64,000 nucleotides of DNA. It comes from Cyclobacterium sp. SYSU L10401 (lineage in GTDB: Bacteria > Bacteroidota > Bacteroidia > Cytophagales > Cyclobacteriaceae). The notes under the pieces were generated by a model. It searched no databases, was not told the origin of the DNA, and worked only from the letters and a program-made list of their open reading frames with translations. The position numbers and the translations under genes are program-made. The stretch is from assembly GCF_010993705.1 (NCBI RefSeq), contig NZ_WOFO01000013.1:55301-119300 (forward strand), given 5' to 3'. Positions 9,474 to 17,650 of this stretch are shown here, in pieces. Within the stretch, counting starts at the first letter, position 1, and each line of letters starts with the position of its first letter.

Positions 9474-12329
9474 ATGAGAACCACTTCCTGCCTGCTGTTT
9501 TTATTCCATCTGATACAAGCTGCCTTTCCGCAGACTCCAGATCTCCCCTTTTCCAGGTACTACTCCAGTCAGGATTACCAGGGGGGTATTCAGAATTATG
9601 CGATCACCCAGCACGCCAGTGGTTTGCTTTACGTGGCCAACAATTATGGTTTATTGGTACATGACGGAACTACCTGGAGAAGGTATTCGCTTCCCAATAG
9701 CACGAAAGTCCGGCATGTACAGGCGGATGAAAATGGTTTGGTATATGTATCCGGGCAGGGGGAATTTGGAACCTTCAGCCCAAATGAAAGGGGACAACTG
9801 GTTTTCCAGTCTCTAAAAGACTCCCTTCCGGAATCTTTTCAAAACCTGGAAGAGGTTTGGAAGGTTTTCCTGGGTAATGAACACATCTATTTTTGTACCT
9901 CCAATCGAATTTTTGCTTTCGACCATGAAAACCGCTTTGATTTCAGCTTGGAAAGCCCTTCGGTTTTTGAAAGCTTCCATTTTATCAGCAACACCTTATT
10001 TGTCAACGATAGGGATAAGGGTTTGCAGAAAATCGAGAATGAATCTTTTACCCCTGTAAATGCATACTTCAGCAACTTTCTGGTGACCGGTTTACTACAG
10101 ACTGGATCTGACAGGTACCTTGTTTTTACCAGGGACAATGGCATTTTCTCTCTCAGCGGAGAAACCGTAGAAACCTGGATGGCTGCACCCGAATTGAGCA
10201 TAAATTCAGTATTGCGTCTCAGTAACGGGAATATTGCCATTGCCACTCAGCTAAATGGCTTACTATTGATCAATGCGGAGGGAGAAGAGTTACTGAAGCT
10301 AGATAAGGAAAGTGGATTGAACAACAATTCAATCGTATCCCTTTTCGAGGACCTTTCGGGAAACCTCTGGATTGGACATAACAATGGCTTATCTATGGTT
10401 CAATTAAGTCTGCCTTTCAGTAAAATCAATCAGTTTTCCGGCCTTACCGGTACAGGTTACCATGCCTCTAATGTAGATGGAAAGTTATACCTGGGCACCA
10501 ATAATGGGGTATATGTAACCCCAGCCCAATCGAATGGAACTCACAAAAAGCTGGATTTGATTCCCCATACCAATGGTCAGGTCTATCAGGTCAATTCCAT
10601 ACAGGGTTTAGTGTTGGTCGCCCATAATGATGGGGCCTTCACCATAAAGGAAAATAAGGCAGAAAAAATAAAAGGTCCGGAAGGCATATGGAATTTTCAG
10701 CTCCTGAAAGATCATAACGACTTGATTCTTGCCGGAAGCTACCAGGGCCTGCACCTTTACGAAATAAAGGATGGAGAGCTCACTTATCTTAGGAAAATCA
10801 ATGGATTTGAAGAATCCAGCCGCATCATCGAACAAGATGAAAATGGGGATATCTGGGTAGCACATGGCTATAAAGGATTGTACAAACTTCGTCTGGATAC
10901 TGCGATGACTGATTTTGAGGTAAGCTATTATGGCACAGAACAAGGTTTACCCAGCAACATTTTTAACAATGTCTGGAAGATCAATAACAGGCTGATCTTT
11001 ACCACACAGGCAGGGGTATTCCGATACAATCAATCACAGCTTGGTTTTGAAAAAGACCCTATTTTTGACCCTTACTTTGAGAATGATTTTCTGATTCATT
11101 ATCTGCTGGAGGATCAAATGGGTAATGTATTTTTCATAGGAGAAACTGAAATGGGGGTTTTAGAAAAAAAAGTAGATGGCAGCTATCAAAAACATTTCCA
11201 GGTATTCAATCCCCTGCTACCCCTGCTCAATGATGACCTGCCGAATATTTCTGCCGTCAGGGGAAATGAGGTGCTTTTTGCTGCCAATGAAGGGTTTATA
11301 CGGTTTAACCTTAACGAGAATAATTTTCAGCCTCCCGTGTTTCCCACGCTGATAAGAGCGGTATATCTCACCGGTGCTTCCGACTCTTTGATTTTTGCGG
11401 GAAATGTCGGTCAGCAATTAAGCCTGGATGAAATGCCCGAAATCTCCTACAACAAAGCCAATATCCGTTTTGAAATCAGTAATCCGACCCCCAATAATGA
11501 AAAAGACCTGAGGTACCAATATTGGCTGGAAGGATTTGAGGAGGGCTATGGAGCTTGGGTAGATAAACGAGAAAAAGCATATACCAACCTGAGAGAGGGT
11601 AAATATATCTTCCACGCAAGAAGCAAAAACATCTATCATGCCATCAGTCCTGAAACTACCTTTGAATTTGATATTTTACCTCCCTGGTACAGGAGCAGGT
11701 TGGCTTACATTTTTTATGCCCTCCTACTTCTGATTAATTTCTTTCTGGCCTACCGGATCATTGAAAAAAGATACCAAAAGAAAACCTTGCAAATAAAAAC
11801 AGCTTCCAGGCAGGCCATTGAAGCCAAGGAATCCGAATTGAAGGTAAGCCAAAAGGAAGTGGAAAGGCTGAAAACAGAAAAACTAAAGCAGGAAATTCAA
11901 ATCAAGAATAAGGAACTGGCAGCTGCCACCATGCACCTGATTAATAAAAATGGTTTTATTGACCACATGCGCAATAACCTAAATGCCATCACCAGAAAAA
12001 GCAGAAACCAGGAGGTAAAGCAGGAGATCCAGAAAGTCATCAAAACCATTGAAAAAAACATTGCTGAAGACAGGGATTGGGAGCAGTTTGAGATCCATTT
12101 TGACCAGGTGCATGGTGATTTTATGGGTAGGTTTAAAAAGGAATTTGACCAGCTAAGCCCACAGGAAATAAAGCTGAGTGCCTATCTGCGGATGAACCTA
12201 TCCACCAAAGAAATCGCTTACCTGATGAATATCTCTATTCGGGGGGTGGAAATAGCCCGTTACCGCCTGCGCAAAAAACTGAACCTGGAGCGCAGTGATA
12301 ACCTGCAGGAGTATATTCTGAAGTACTAA
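9474..12329 (+). CDS. Periplasmic propeller sensor fused to cytoplasmic LuxR-type HTH regulator
   Basis: Probable transcriptional activator of the divergent SusCD-GH16 operon, sensing a glycan fragment in the periplasm. I start at the ATG at 9474, which gives a clean signal peptide; a TTG 36 bases upstream would put a charged stretch in front of it. Reg_prop-type seven-bladed propeller repeats (for example LWIGHNNGLS) fill about residues 25-650. A Y_Y_Y domain follows at about 655-730, one membrane segment at about 742-764, a coiled coil at about 770-830, and a LuxR-like helix-turn-helix at the end (LSPQEIKLSAYLR, LSTKEIAYLM). No histidine kinase or receiver domain is present, so this is a one-component transmembrane regulator. 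Confidence 0.88.
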   Translation: MRTTSCLLFLFHLIQAAFPQTPDLPFSRYYSSQDYQGGIQNYAITQHASGLLYVANNYGLLVHDGTTWRRYSLPNSTKVRHVQADENGLVYVSGQGEFGTFSPNERGQLVFQSLKDSLPESFQNLEEVWKVFLGNEHIYFCTSNRIFAFDHENRFDFSLESPSVFESFHFISNTLFVNDRDKGLQKIENESFTPVNAYFSNFLVTGLLQTGSDRYLVFTRDNGIFSLSGETVETWMAAPELSINSVLRLSNGNIAIATQLNGLLLINAEGEELLKLDKESGLNNNSIVSLFEDLSGNLWIGHNNGLSMVQLSLPFSKINQFSGLTGTGYHASNVDGKLYLGTNNGVYVTPAQSNGTHKKLDLIPHTNGQVYQVNSIQGLVLVAHNDGAFTIKENKAEKIKGPEGIWNFQLLKDHNDLILAGSYQGLHLYEIKDGELTYLRKINGFEESSRIIEQDENGDIWVAHGYKGLYKLRLDTAMTDFEVSYYGTEQGLPSNIFNNVWKINNRLIFTTQAGVFRYNQSQLGFEKDPIFDPYFENDFLIHYLLEDQMGNVFFIGETEMGVLEKKVDGSYQKHFQVFNPLLPLLNDDLPNISAVRGNEVLFAANEGFIRFNLNENNFQPPVFPTLIRAVYLTGASDSLIFAGNVGQQLSLDEMPEISYNKANIRFEISNPTPNNEKDLRYQYWLEGFEEGYGAWVDKREKAYTNLREGKYIFHARSKNIYHAISPETTFEFDILPPWYRSRLAYIFYALLLLINFFLAYRIIEKRYQKKTLQIKTASRQAIEAKESELKVSQKEVERLKTEKLKQEIQIKNKELAAATMHLINKNGFIDHMRNNLNAITRKSRNQEVKQEIQKVIKTIEKNIAEDRDWEQFEIHFDQVHGDFMGRFKKEFDQLSPQEIKLSAYLRMNLSTKEIAYLMNISIRGVEIARYRLRKKLNLERSDNLQEYILKY

Positions 12330-12504
12330 GCTCAAAAATATTCAAGCCCCTCTACCGGGCTGCCAATAGGAACCAATTCCTCTCCCTGCATGGGAGATCC
12401 AATGATTCAGTTGTCCTGGTCCGATTCAACACCCATTTTAACCCGGATTAGGTATTAGGTTTCGTTATGAAGACTGAAATGGCAAGAAAATAAAAAGCAA
12501 CTAC

Positions 12505-13677
12505 TTAATTTAAAACCGCTACTCTTTTCTGTTCTTGATTTTCCACTTTTTCTACTTTTCTGCTTTTCCTGACCTTGACTTTTCTACCATACCACAATAA
12601 AAATCCAGTGATGGGCAAAGAGGCAATAATCAGGCTCAGGAAAAATGCCAGGACCTTACCGGGAAGACCTAAAATCGCACCCACGTGTACGTCATAATTG
12701 ACCCGCATGAGTTTTTGGGCTACCGAGGCTTCATGGAAGCGATTCCACATGTGGTCCACGGGTAATTCTTCCAGGGTATGGGGGTCAAAATACCGGTAGT
12801 CCATTTTCCAGTAGGTGCCGGCATCCGGGTTGGCGTTGGCGGCAATCGCCCCGTTTTCCGTTTCAGGAGGATGTACTTCTATCCAGTCGGCATCCGGATA
12901 TGCTGCTCTCATGTTTAGCCAAACCTGATCCAGTGCCGGTATATCTCCCTCGTAAGATTGGGTAGAAGTGGATTCAGGGGTATAGTATTCCACATAATCC
13001 TTCCCTCCCGAAGCCAGGCCGTATACCCCGTCCCTAAACCAGGTAAAACCCCAAACCAGACCGGTAATGGCAAACACCAGACCGAAAGTCATCACATAAA
13101 AACCAACTACACTGTGTAAATCATAGTTTTTTCTTTTCCAACTCCCATTTAGCTTTAAGGAAAAGCGTTGACTTTTCGCCTTTTTATTCTTTGGCCACCA
13201 AAGTACCAGTCCTGAAATCATCATGACCAAAAAAATCAGGGTAAAGGAGGCCACTACTGGCTGCCCGATCTCAGGAGGAAGCCAAAGGTAAAAGTGACCG
13301 TCTAAAACCAGCCGAAAAAAGTCAGCAAACTCATCCTTGACTTTCAGTACCTCTCCGGTATATGGATTGACATAAACGAAATAGTAATAATGGTCTTCAA
13401 AACTATAATAAATGGCCTGCGCAGATCTATCCGGTTTGGGATAGAGTACCGCATGCAAATGTTTGTCCGGAAGTGCTTCATCTGCCTTCTCCCAAATTTT
13501 TGTAGGAGGTAGAATAGGGGCTTGCTGCGGTTCTACAAACCTGTATGATTGGGTTAAATCCTGAATTTCTGACTGAAACGCATAGATACAACCTGTAATC
13601 GCTACAATAAACACCACAAGCCCGGACAAAAGACCTAGCCAAAGGTGAATTTTTCCAATTGCTTTTCTAATCTTCAT
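12505..13677 (-). CDS. PepSY-associated TM domain protein
   Basis: Inner-membrane protein of the PepSY_TM family, often found beside siderophore receptors and thought to reduce or release imported ferric chelates. An N-terminal segment IHLWLGLLSGLVVFIVAITG is followed by PepSY-like periplasmic stretches. Further membrane segments lie at about 140-165 (ending LVLWWPK), about 190-215 and about 345-370 (ITGFLLWYGRK). Its ATG overlaps the upstream receptor stop by one base (TAATG), so the two are translationally coupled. The electron donor and the actual reaction are not shown by the sequence. Confidence 0.85.
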   Translation of the reverse strand: MKIRKAIGKIHLWLGLLSGLVVFIVAITGCIYAFQSEIQDLTQSYRFVEPQQAPILPPTKIWEKADEALPDKHLHAVLYPKPDRSAQAIYYSFEDHYYYFVYVNPYTGEVLKVKDEFADFFRLVLDGHFYLWLPPEIGQPVVASFTLIFLVMMISGLVLWWPKNKKAKSQRFSLKLNGSWKRKNYDLHSVVGFYVMTFGLVFAITGLVWGFTWFRDGVYGLASGGKDYVEYYTPESTSTQSYEGDIPALDQVWLNMRAAYPDADWIEVHPPETENGAIAANANPDAGTYWKMDYRYFDPHTLEELPVDHMWNRFHEASVAQKLMRVNYDVHVGAILGLPGKVLAFFLSLIIASLPITGFLLWYGRKVKVRKSRKVEKVENQEQKRVAVLN

Positions 13678-16067
13678 TAAAATCTGTAATTGAGGCTAAA
13701 GGCTACATTTCTTAATTGTTGGGGTGTCACCGTAGACCAACCGGAATAATACCGTTCATTGGTCAGGTTATTGACCTTCAACGACACCAGATACTGATTA
13801 CCGATACCTGCATAAGACACTGCGGCATTAAATACCTGGTAGGCGGGCAAGGCAAAAGTACCAATATTGGCCCTGTTTAAAGTAAGGTGCTCACTTGCCG
13901 CATTCCCACCAAATCCAAGCCCTATACCAGCTAAGGGTCCGGTTGGAATGGTGTAGCTGGCCCAGAAATTGAGCAGTTCGGCCGGCCCTGATTCCTCCGG
14001 TCTGAGACCCAGGTATCCACTTTCCATATTGTCTTCCGTTACCTCAGTATGGTTGTTACTGTATCCGGCTACCAGGTTCAACCCATCTACCGGATTGGCT
14101 ATCAGGCTTAATTCAAATCCTTTACTCACTACTTCTCCACCTTGAATGGAGTTATTGATATTGTCAGGATCTGTCATCAAGCGATTTTTAACCCCTATAT
14201 TGTAATAACTTGCGGTGGCGGTAACTTTATCTTTATATACATTGGATTTAACCCCGAATTCATATTGGTTGGCTTGTTCGGGATCCAAGGCCTTAAGTCT
14301 GGGATTGGATCCATCGACATTGCTTACATTTACCGGTGCCAGGTTGACAAATCCGTTCATATAATTACCAAATACCGACACTTTCTCCGGCACTACCTGA
14401 TAGACCAATCCCAATTTGGGAGACAGGGATGTCTGGCTTTTGGCTTCCTCTTCAACCCAGTAATCGGTCTTTCCATTGAAATTGTCCACCCGAAGGCTGG
14501 CCATCAAGGAGAGGGCATCGGTAAATTGAATTACATTGGAAATGTAGGCACTGAGCACCTCGCTGCTTCCGGTAGAATTGCCTTCAAACGAATCCTTCAC
14601 CAGGTCATCTACACCTGCACGAGTCAGGATTCCGGTATCGTTGCCATCCGAAAGGGTAACTACTCCATTTCCTACCCAGCCGGTACTTCCGTTAAAGATA
14701 GAAGACCGGAAATAATCCATCCCAATAACCATCTTGTTTCTGAATGACCCTAACATAAAATCCCCGATAAAATTCTGCTGTATATCGGTGGTAATAGTTT
14801 GGCCATTCCTGTCAGAAATAAACCTGGTAAATGAATCCCCATCGCTGTTGTCAAACAGGTAGTGGTAATAGCCGTCCGTTTTGGTGGAACTTCGGGACAA
14901 AACCGTTTGAGAGGTCCAGGAATCATTGATTTCATAAATCGCCTGTGCCTGTATGCCGTAAGAGGAATTCTTGATATCCAATCCATTACCAGTGAAGGAT
15001 GTCTCATAGTTTCTGGCAAAAAGATCCATATCGGAAAAAGTCAAGGGGTTGGAGCGATTGAGGAAAATCATCGGTGCATTCACGGAAATGGCATCCAGAA
15101 ACTCCGTATTTATCAGAAAACTGAGTTTTTCGCTGGCCTTGAATTTAAATGAGGGTGCAATAAAAAATGATCTGCTGCTTCCTGCATCCTGAAAGCTGTT
15201 CCGGGTTTGGTAAGCAGCGTTTAACCGGACAGCGGAGGATTCTGATACCGGCTCATTGATATCTGCTGTCAATCGGTTCAATCCGAAACTACCTGTCACA
15301 AAACCAACTTCACGTCTTTCCTGCGCCAGGGGTTTCTTGGTGGTAATGTTGATCAGCCCACCATAAGAGATCATGGGGCTACCGAAAAGGGTTCCTGAAG
15401 GCCCTTTGATTACATCCACACTTTCTACGTTCGCTGGATCAAGCCCCCCGTTATTCACACTGGGCATCCCATTTACCATGGTAGGCTGCACCGAAAAGCC
15501 TCTCATGGTGTAATATTCTGCCCCATCACCGCCGCGTCCGGTAGATTCCCATAAGCGGGTTACACCGGTAGCGTTCTTGAGGGCATCATTCATATTCGTC
15601 ACTACCTGCTCTTTCAACAGTTTGTCACTAATCGACTGGTAGACCTGGGGATTCTCCAGGTCTTTCAAGGGTAATTTGGAAACAGTAAAATTGCTATCCG
15701 AATAGAAGCGATTGGCATTCATGTCAGTTACCAAAACTTCGGAAAGATCAGTGGAACTTTCTTCCAGTTTAAAATCTACGGTTAATCTCTGAGCCTGCTT
15801 TAATTCAATCCGCTTTTCCTGGCTTTTTATACCCACAAAAGACGCTTGAAGGGTGTAGGTCCCGGCTTCCAGATCTTTGATCAAAAAACGCCCATGCCTG
15901 TCGGTGGTGGCCCCTTTGGCCTGACCGCTGACAGCTACATTAACAAATTCCAGGGGTTTGTTATCCACGGTAATTACCCTGCCACTTACACTTCCGGTCT
16001 GCGCATAAGCTGCGGAAAGCGTAAAAAATATTAAAACTGCAATCAATAAGGAGTACCTGTTCTTCAT
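13677..16067 (-). CDS. TonB-dependent siderophore receptor
   Basis: Outer-membrane receptor that takes up ferric siderophore or another metal chelate. It has a signal peptide ending AAYA, a CarboxypepD_reg domain at about 24-100 (SGRVITVDNKPLEF) and a plug at about 125-240 with the siderophore-receptor signatures TRLWESTGRGGDG, YYTMRGF and VDVIKGPSG.LFG. The barrel ends with NLTNERYYSG and a terminal aromatic strand. At 796 aa it is smaller than SusC and has no SusD partner. It forms an operon with the PepSY protein. A possible Fur-type palindrome lies 35 bases upstream. Confidence 0.92.
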   Translation of the reverse strand: MKNRYSLLIAVLIFFTLSAAYAQTGSVSGRVITVDNKPLEFVNVAVSGQAKGATTDRHGRFLIKDLEAGTYTLQASFVGIKSQEKRIELKQAQRLTVDFKLEESSTDLSEVLVTDMNANRFYSDSNFTVSKLPLKDLENPQVYQSISDKLLKEQVVTNMNDALKNATGVTRLWESTGRGGDGAEYYTMRGFSVQPTMVNGMPSVNNGGLDPANVESVDVIKGPSGTLFGSPMISYGGLINITTKKPLAQERREVGFVTGSFGLNRLTADINEPVSESSAVRLNAAYQTRNSFQDAGSSRSFFIAPSFKFKASEKLSFLINTEFLDAISVNAPMIFLNRSNPLTFSDMDLFARNYETSFTGNGLDIKNSSYGIQAQAIYEINDSWTSQTVLSRSSTKTDGYYHYLFDNSDGDSFTRFISDRNGQTITTDIQQNFIGDFMLGSFRNKMVIGMDYFRSSIFNGSTGWVGNGVVTLSDGNDTGILTRAGVDDLVKDSFEGNSTGSSEVLSAYISNVIQFTDALSLMASLRVDNFNGKTDYWVEEEAKSQTSLSPKLGLVYQVVPEKVSVFGNYMNGFVNLAPVNVSNVDGSNPRLKALDPEQANQYEFGVKSNVYKDKVTATASYYNIGVKNRLMTDPDNINNSIQGGEVVSKGFELSLIANPVDGLNLVAGYSNNHTEVTEDNMESGYLGLRPEESGPAELLNFWASYTIPTGPLAGIGLGFGGNAASEHLTLNRANIGTFALPAYQVFNAAVSYAGIGNQYLVSLKVNNLTNERYYSGWSTVTPQQLRNVAFSLNYRF

Positions 16068-16101
16068 TCTATTTTCAATTTTGACAGGACAAAAGTATTA
16101 A

Positions 16102-16116
16102 TAAGATTAATTCTAA
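16102..16116 (-). promoter_or_regulatory. Possible Fur-type operator upstream of siderophore receptor
   Basis: TAAGATTAATTCTAA is a near-palindrome (TNAGA N5 TCTNA) resembling iron-regulator boxes, 35 bases before the receptor start. TAAGATTA also pairs with TAATCTTA at 16134-16141. The call rests on pattern and context only. Confidence 0.3.
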
Positions 16117-16165
16117 ACAACGCTATTTGGAAATAATCTTAATTAATTGAAACGATAGAAATTTT

Positions 16166-16669
16166 CTATTCAAGGGGCCTATTTTGGCTCAGGCCGGCAT
16201 TTTGGGATTTTGATAGCAGGAATAATGGGTTAAAGCCAAAATCAATTGATTGAAGATGGGATTGGGTTGGGATGTTGTAGTCGATAACTGAATATGCACC
16301 AAAAATGGCTACAGGGGATACACCATCTTGTAAATATTCAATGTGAAGGTCAAATAAATTTTCCTTGTATTGTACTACCTGATTAAGGGGTGATTTAATA
16401 TTAAAACTCTGTCCTTTAACTTTCCAATTCCTTCTTTCGTCAAGTTCATAGCTATCCAGGTGGTAGTCCTTAACTTCAATGATCAATGCTCCGTGGTTTT
16501 CCCTTAAAATAACAATATCAGGTCAGTCCCCATTCATAAAGGGATTAAAAAATACTTCAAAAGAATTATCAAGCTCACTTTCTAAAAATCGAAGCAACCG
16601 TAGTTCACCAGGTTCCGGTTTAACTTTTGCGGTAAGTATTTTTTCTAAAGGTGGAATATGAATTGCCAT
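16166..16669 (-). pseudogene. Broken N-terminus of a NERD-domain DEAD/UvrD-type helicase
   Basis: Translating from ATG 16669 gives MAIHIPPLEKIL..., an acidic SELDNSFEVFF stretch and then FMNGD-stop-PDIVILRE. The frame continues through a nuclease-related motif (IIEVKDYHL) and an NQVVQYKENL stretch. The TGA at 16523-16525 falls where I expect a sense codon (NGDxPDI), and the fragment ends after about 165 codons with no helicase domain. I recognise the start of the NERD-helicase proteins common in Bacteroidota. This copy has both an internal nonsense codon and a lost C-terminus, so it should be non-functional. The family call is from memory of motifs. Confidence 0.65.
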
Positions 16670-16760
16670 AAAGGATAAAAAATGATTTATTTTTAATTCA
16701 ATATTTTCTCAAGATCCCTCAGATCCTTTTGATTTTCCAAATTGTCATTTCGTCTAATTA

Positions 16761-17030
16761 TCATAAGTCAGTGCATTGATCAAGAAAGGGTTGATGTAAT
16801 AGTTGGGCCGTCCTTCCCGCTTGATCAAAACGCCATCTGTGGAAAGCTGATTGAGGTATGTGGCGGCGGTTTGTCGGGATTTGAGCATCAGCGCCTGCTG
16901 TACATACTCGATCCGGGTTTGCCAATCCTTTGAGCTGTCCCAATGCCTGATGAGCCGTAGTCAATGCCTTAAGCACCACACGGGATTCCAGGTCATTTGC
17001 GTAAGGAAGGTTTGCCGGTTGCCAACTCAT
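16761..17030 (-). pseudogene. Internally deleted Fic-family gene remnant
   Basis: The frame from ATG 17030 gives the usual Fic start (MSWQPANLPYAN... KALTTAHQALGQLKG). At about 16930 the sequence jumps, in another frame, to a Fic-type C-terminal winged helix (RIEYVQQALMLKSRQTAATY ... GRPNYYINPF) that ends at TGA 16761-16763. The whole catalytic middle, which would contain the HPFxDGNGR motif, is absent. It is a relic of an AMPylase-type gene with roughly 200-300 codons lost. Confidence 0.7.
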
Positions 17031-17082
17031 AAAACCAATTTTAGTGTTAATGTAAGGAAATAACTTTAACACTATTTCAAAC

Positions 17083-17113
17083 AATGTTAAAAAAAACCGA
17101 TTTTTTTAACATT
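17083..17113. repeat. 13-bp perfect inverted repeat AATGTTAAAAAAA / TTTTTTTAACATT
   Basis: The arms 17083-17095 and 17101-17113 are perfect complements with a 5-base loop. It lies between the Fic and HsdM relics and could be a two-way terminator or an old operator. TTTAACA motifs recur nearby (around 17064 and 17145). Confidence 0.45.
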
Positions 17114-17138
17114 AACCGCTGCCCATGTAAAACATTTC

Positions 17139-17375
17139 TCATTTCTTTAACATTAGCTCAAGCGCTTCCAAGTCCTTCCGGTTTTCCTCCATCAGTTCCT
17201 TCAAGCCTTTTGCATCTTTTTTTCCATTGATGATTTCTTCCGGTGTATCGTATTCCACCGCTTCATACACGATTTCCTTGTAGCGGTTGATGCTGAGGTC
17301 CCAGTCATTCGAAGCATCAGAGAAATAAACAACCGTTCGGTGCTGCCGTGCATCACCTATTTCGAAATGCGGTTC
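17139..17375 (-). pseudogene. C-terminal relic of a type I restriction methyltransferase (HsdM)
   Basis: The open minus-strand frame, 78 codons before the stop at 17139-17141, reads ...NDWDLSINRYKEIVYE.VEYDTPEEII followed by a Leu/Glu-rich coiled tail. The WDLSINRYKE(V/I)VYEE stretch is the characteristic C-terminus of HsdM. An in-frame stop lies just upstream (17376-17378), and no methyltransferase motifs, HsdS or HsdR are found. It is a leftover of a restriction system next to the tRNA-Pro integration site. Confidence 0.6.
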
Positions 17376-17409
17376 TCATCCTACTCCCATTTATAATGGG
17401 AAGGTAATA

Positions 17410-17446
17410 GACACAAAAAAACCCACCTCGAAAAGGCAGGTTTTGT
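17410..17446 (-). terminator. Hairpin terminator left of attL (probable old tRNA-Pro terminator)
   Basis: AAAACC pairs with GGTTTT and CCT with AGG around CGAAA, with a two-base internal mismatch. It sits just beyond the tRNA 3'-end copy at 17455-17478. Before integration it would have directly followed tRNA-Pro. That origin is inference. Confidence 0.45.
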
Positions 17447-17454
17447 TGGTATTT

Positions 17455-17478
17455 GTCGGGGTGGCAGGATTCGAACCT
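17455..17478. repeat. attL: tRNA-Pro 3'-end copy
   Basis: A 24-base perfect match to 23250-23273. It begins GTCGGGGTGG and ends TTCGAACCT, covering the acceptor 3' strand and T-arm of the tRNA. The sequence after it diverges from tRNA, so this is the truncated copy. Confidence 0.85.
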
Positions 17479-17584
17479 ATACTTATCACCTATACAATAT
17501 TTTACACAAATGGCTTATATACATATATATAGATATATCAATCCACCATTCCTGACATTTAAAATGGTATTTTGATCACATAAT

Positions 17585-17608
17585 TAGCCCCACAAATAGC
17601 CCCACAAA
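17585..17608. repeat. Tandem TAGCCCCACAAA 12-mers (putative integrase arm sites)
   Basis: Two perfect adjacent copies, 17585-17596 and 17597-17608, lie between attL and the integrase start. A degenerate pair, TGGCCCCACAAT and TAGCCCCAGACC, lies at 23174-23197 inside the right end. Placement at both ends of the element suggests binding by the integrase arm domain. They also sit where the integrase promoter should be, so autoregulation is possible. Confidence 0.5.
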
Positions 17609-17650
17609 AATAAATTCTTTATATTTATACCTTCAATCAACTAAAGGCAG

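Noticed and set aside
12330..12504. Possible small RNA or terminator after the sensor gene
   Set aside because: Only short, imperfect pairings around AGCCC...GGGCT; no T-run or promoter to support it.
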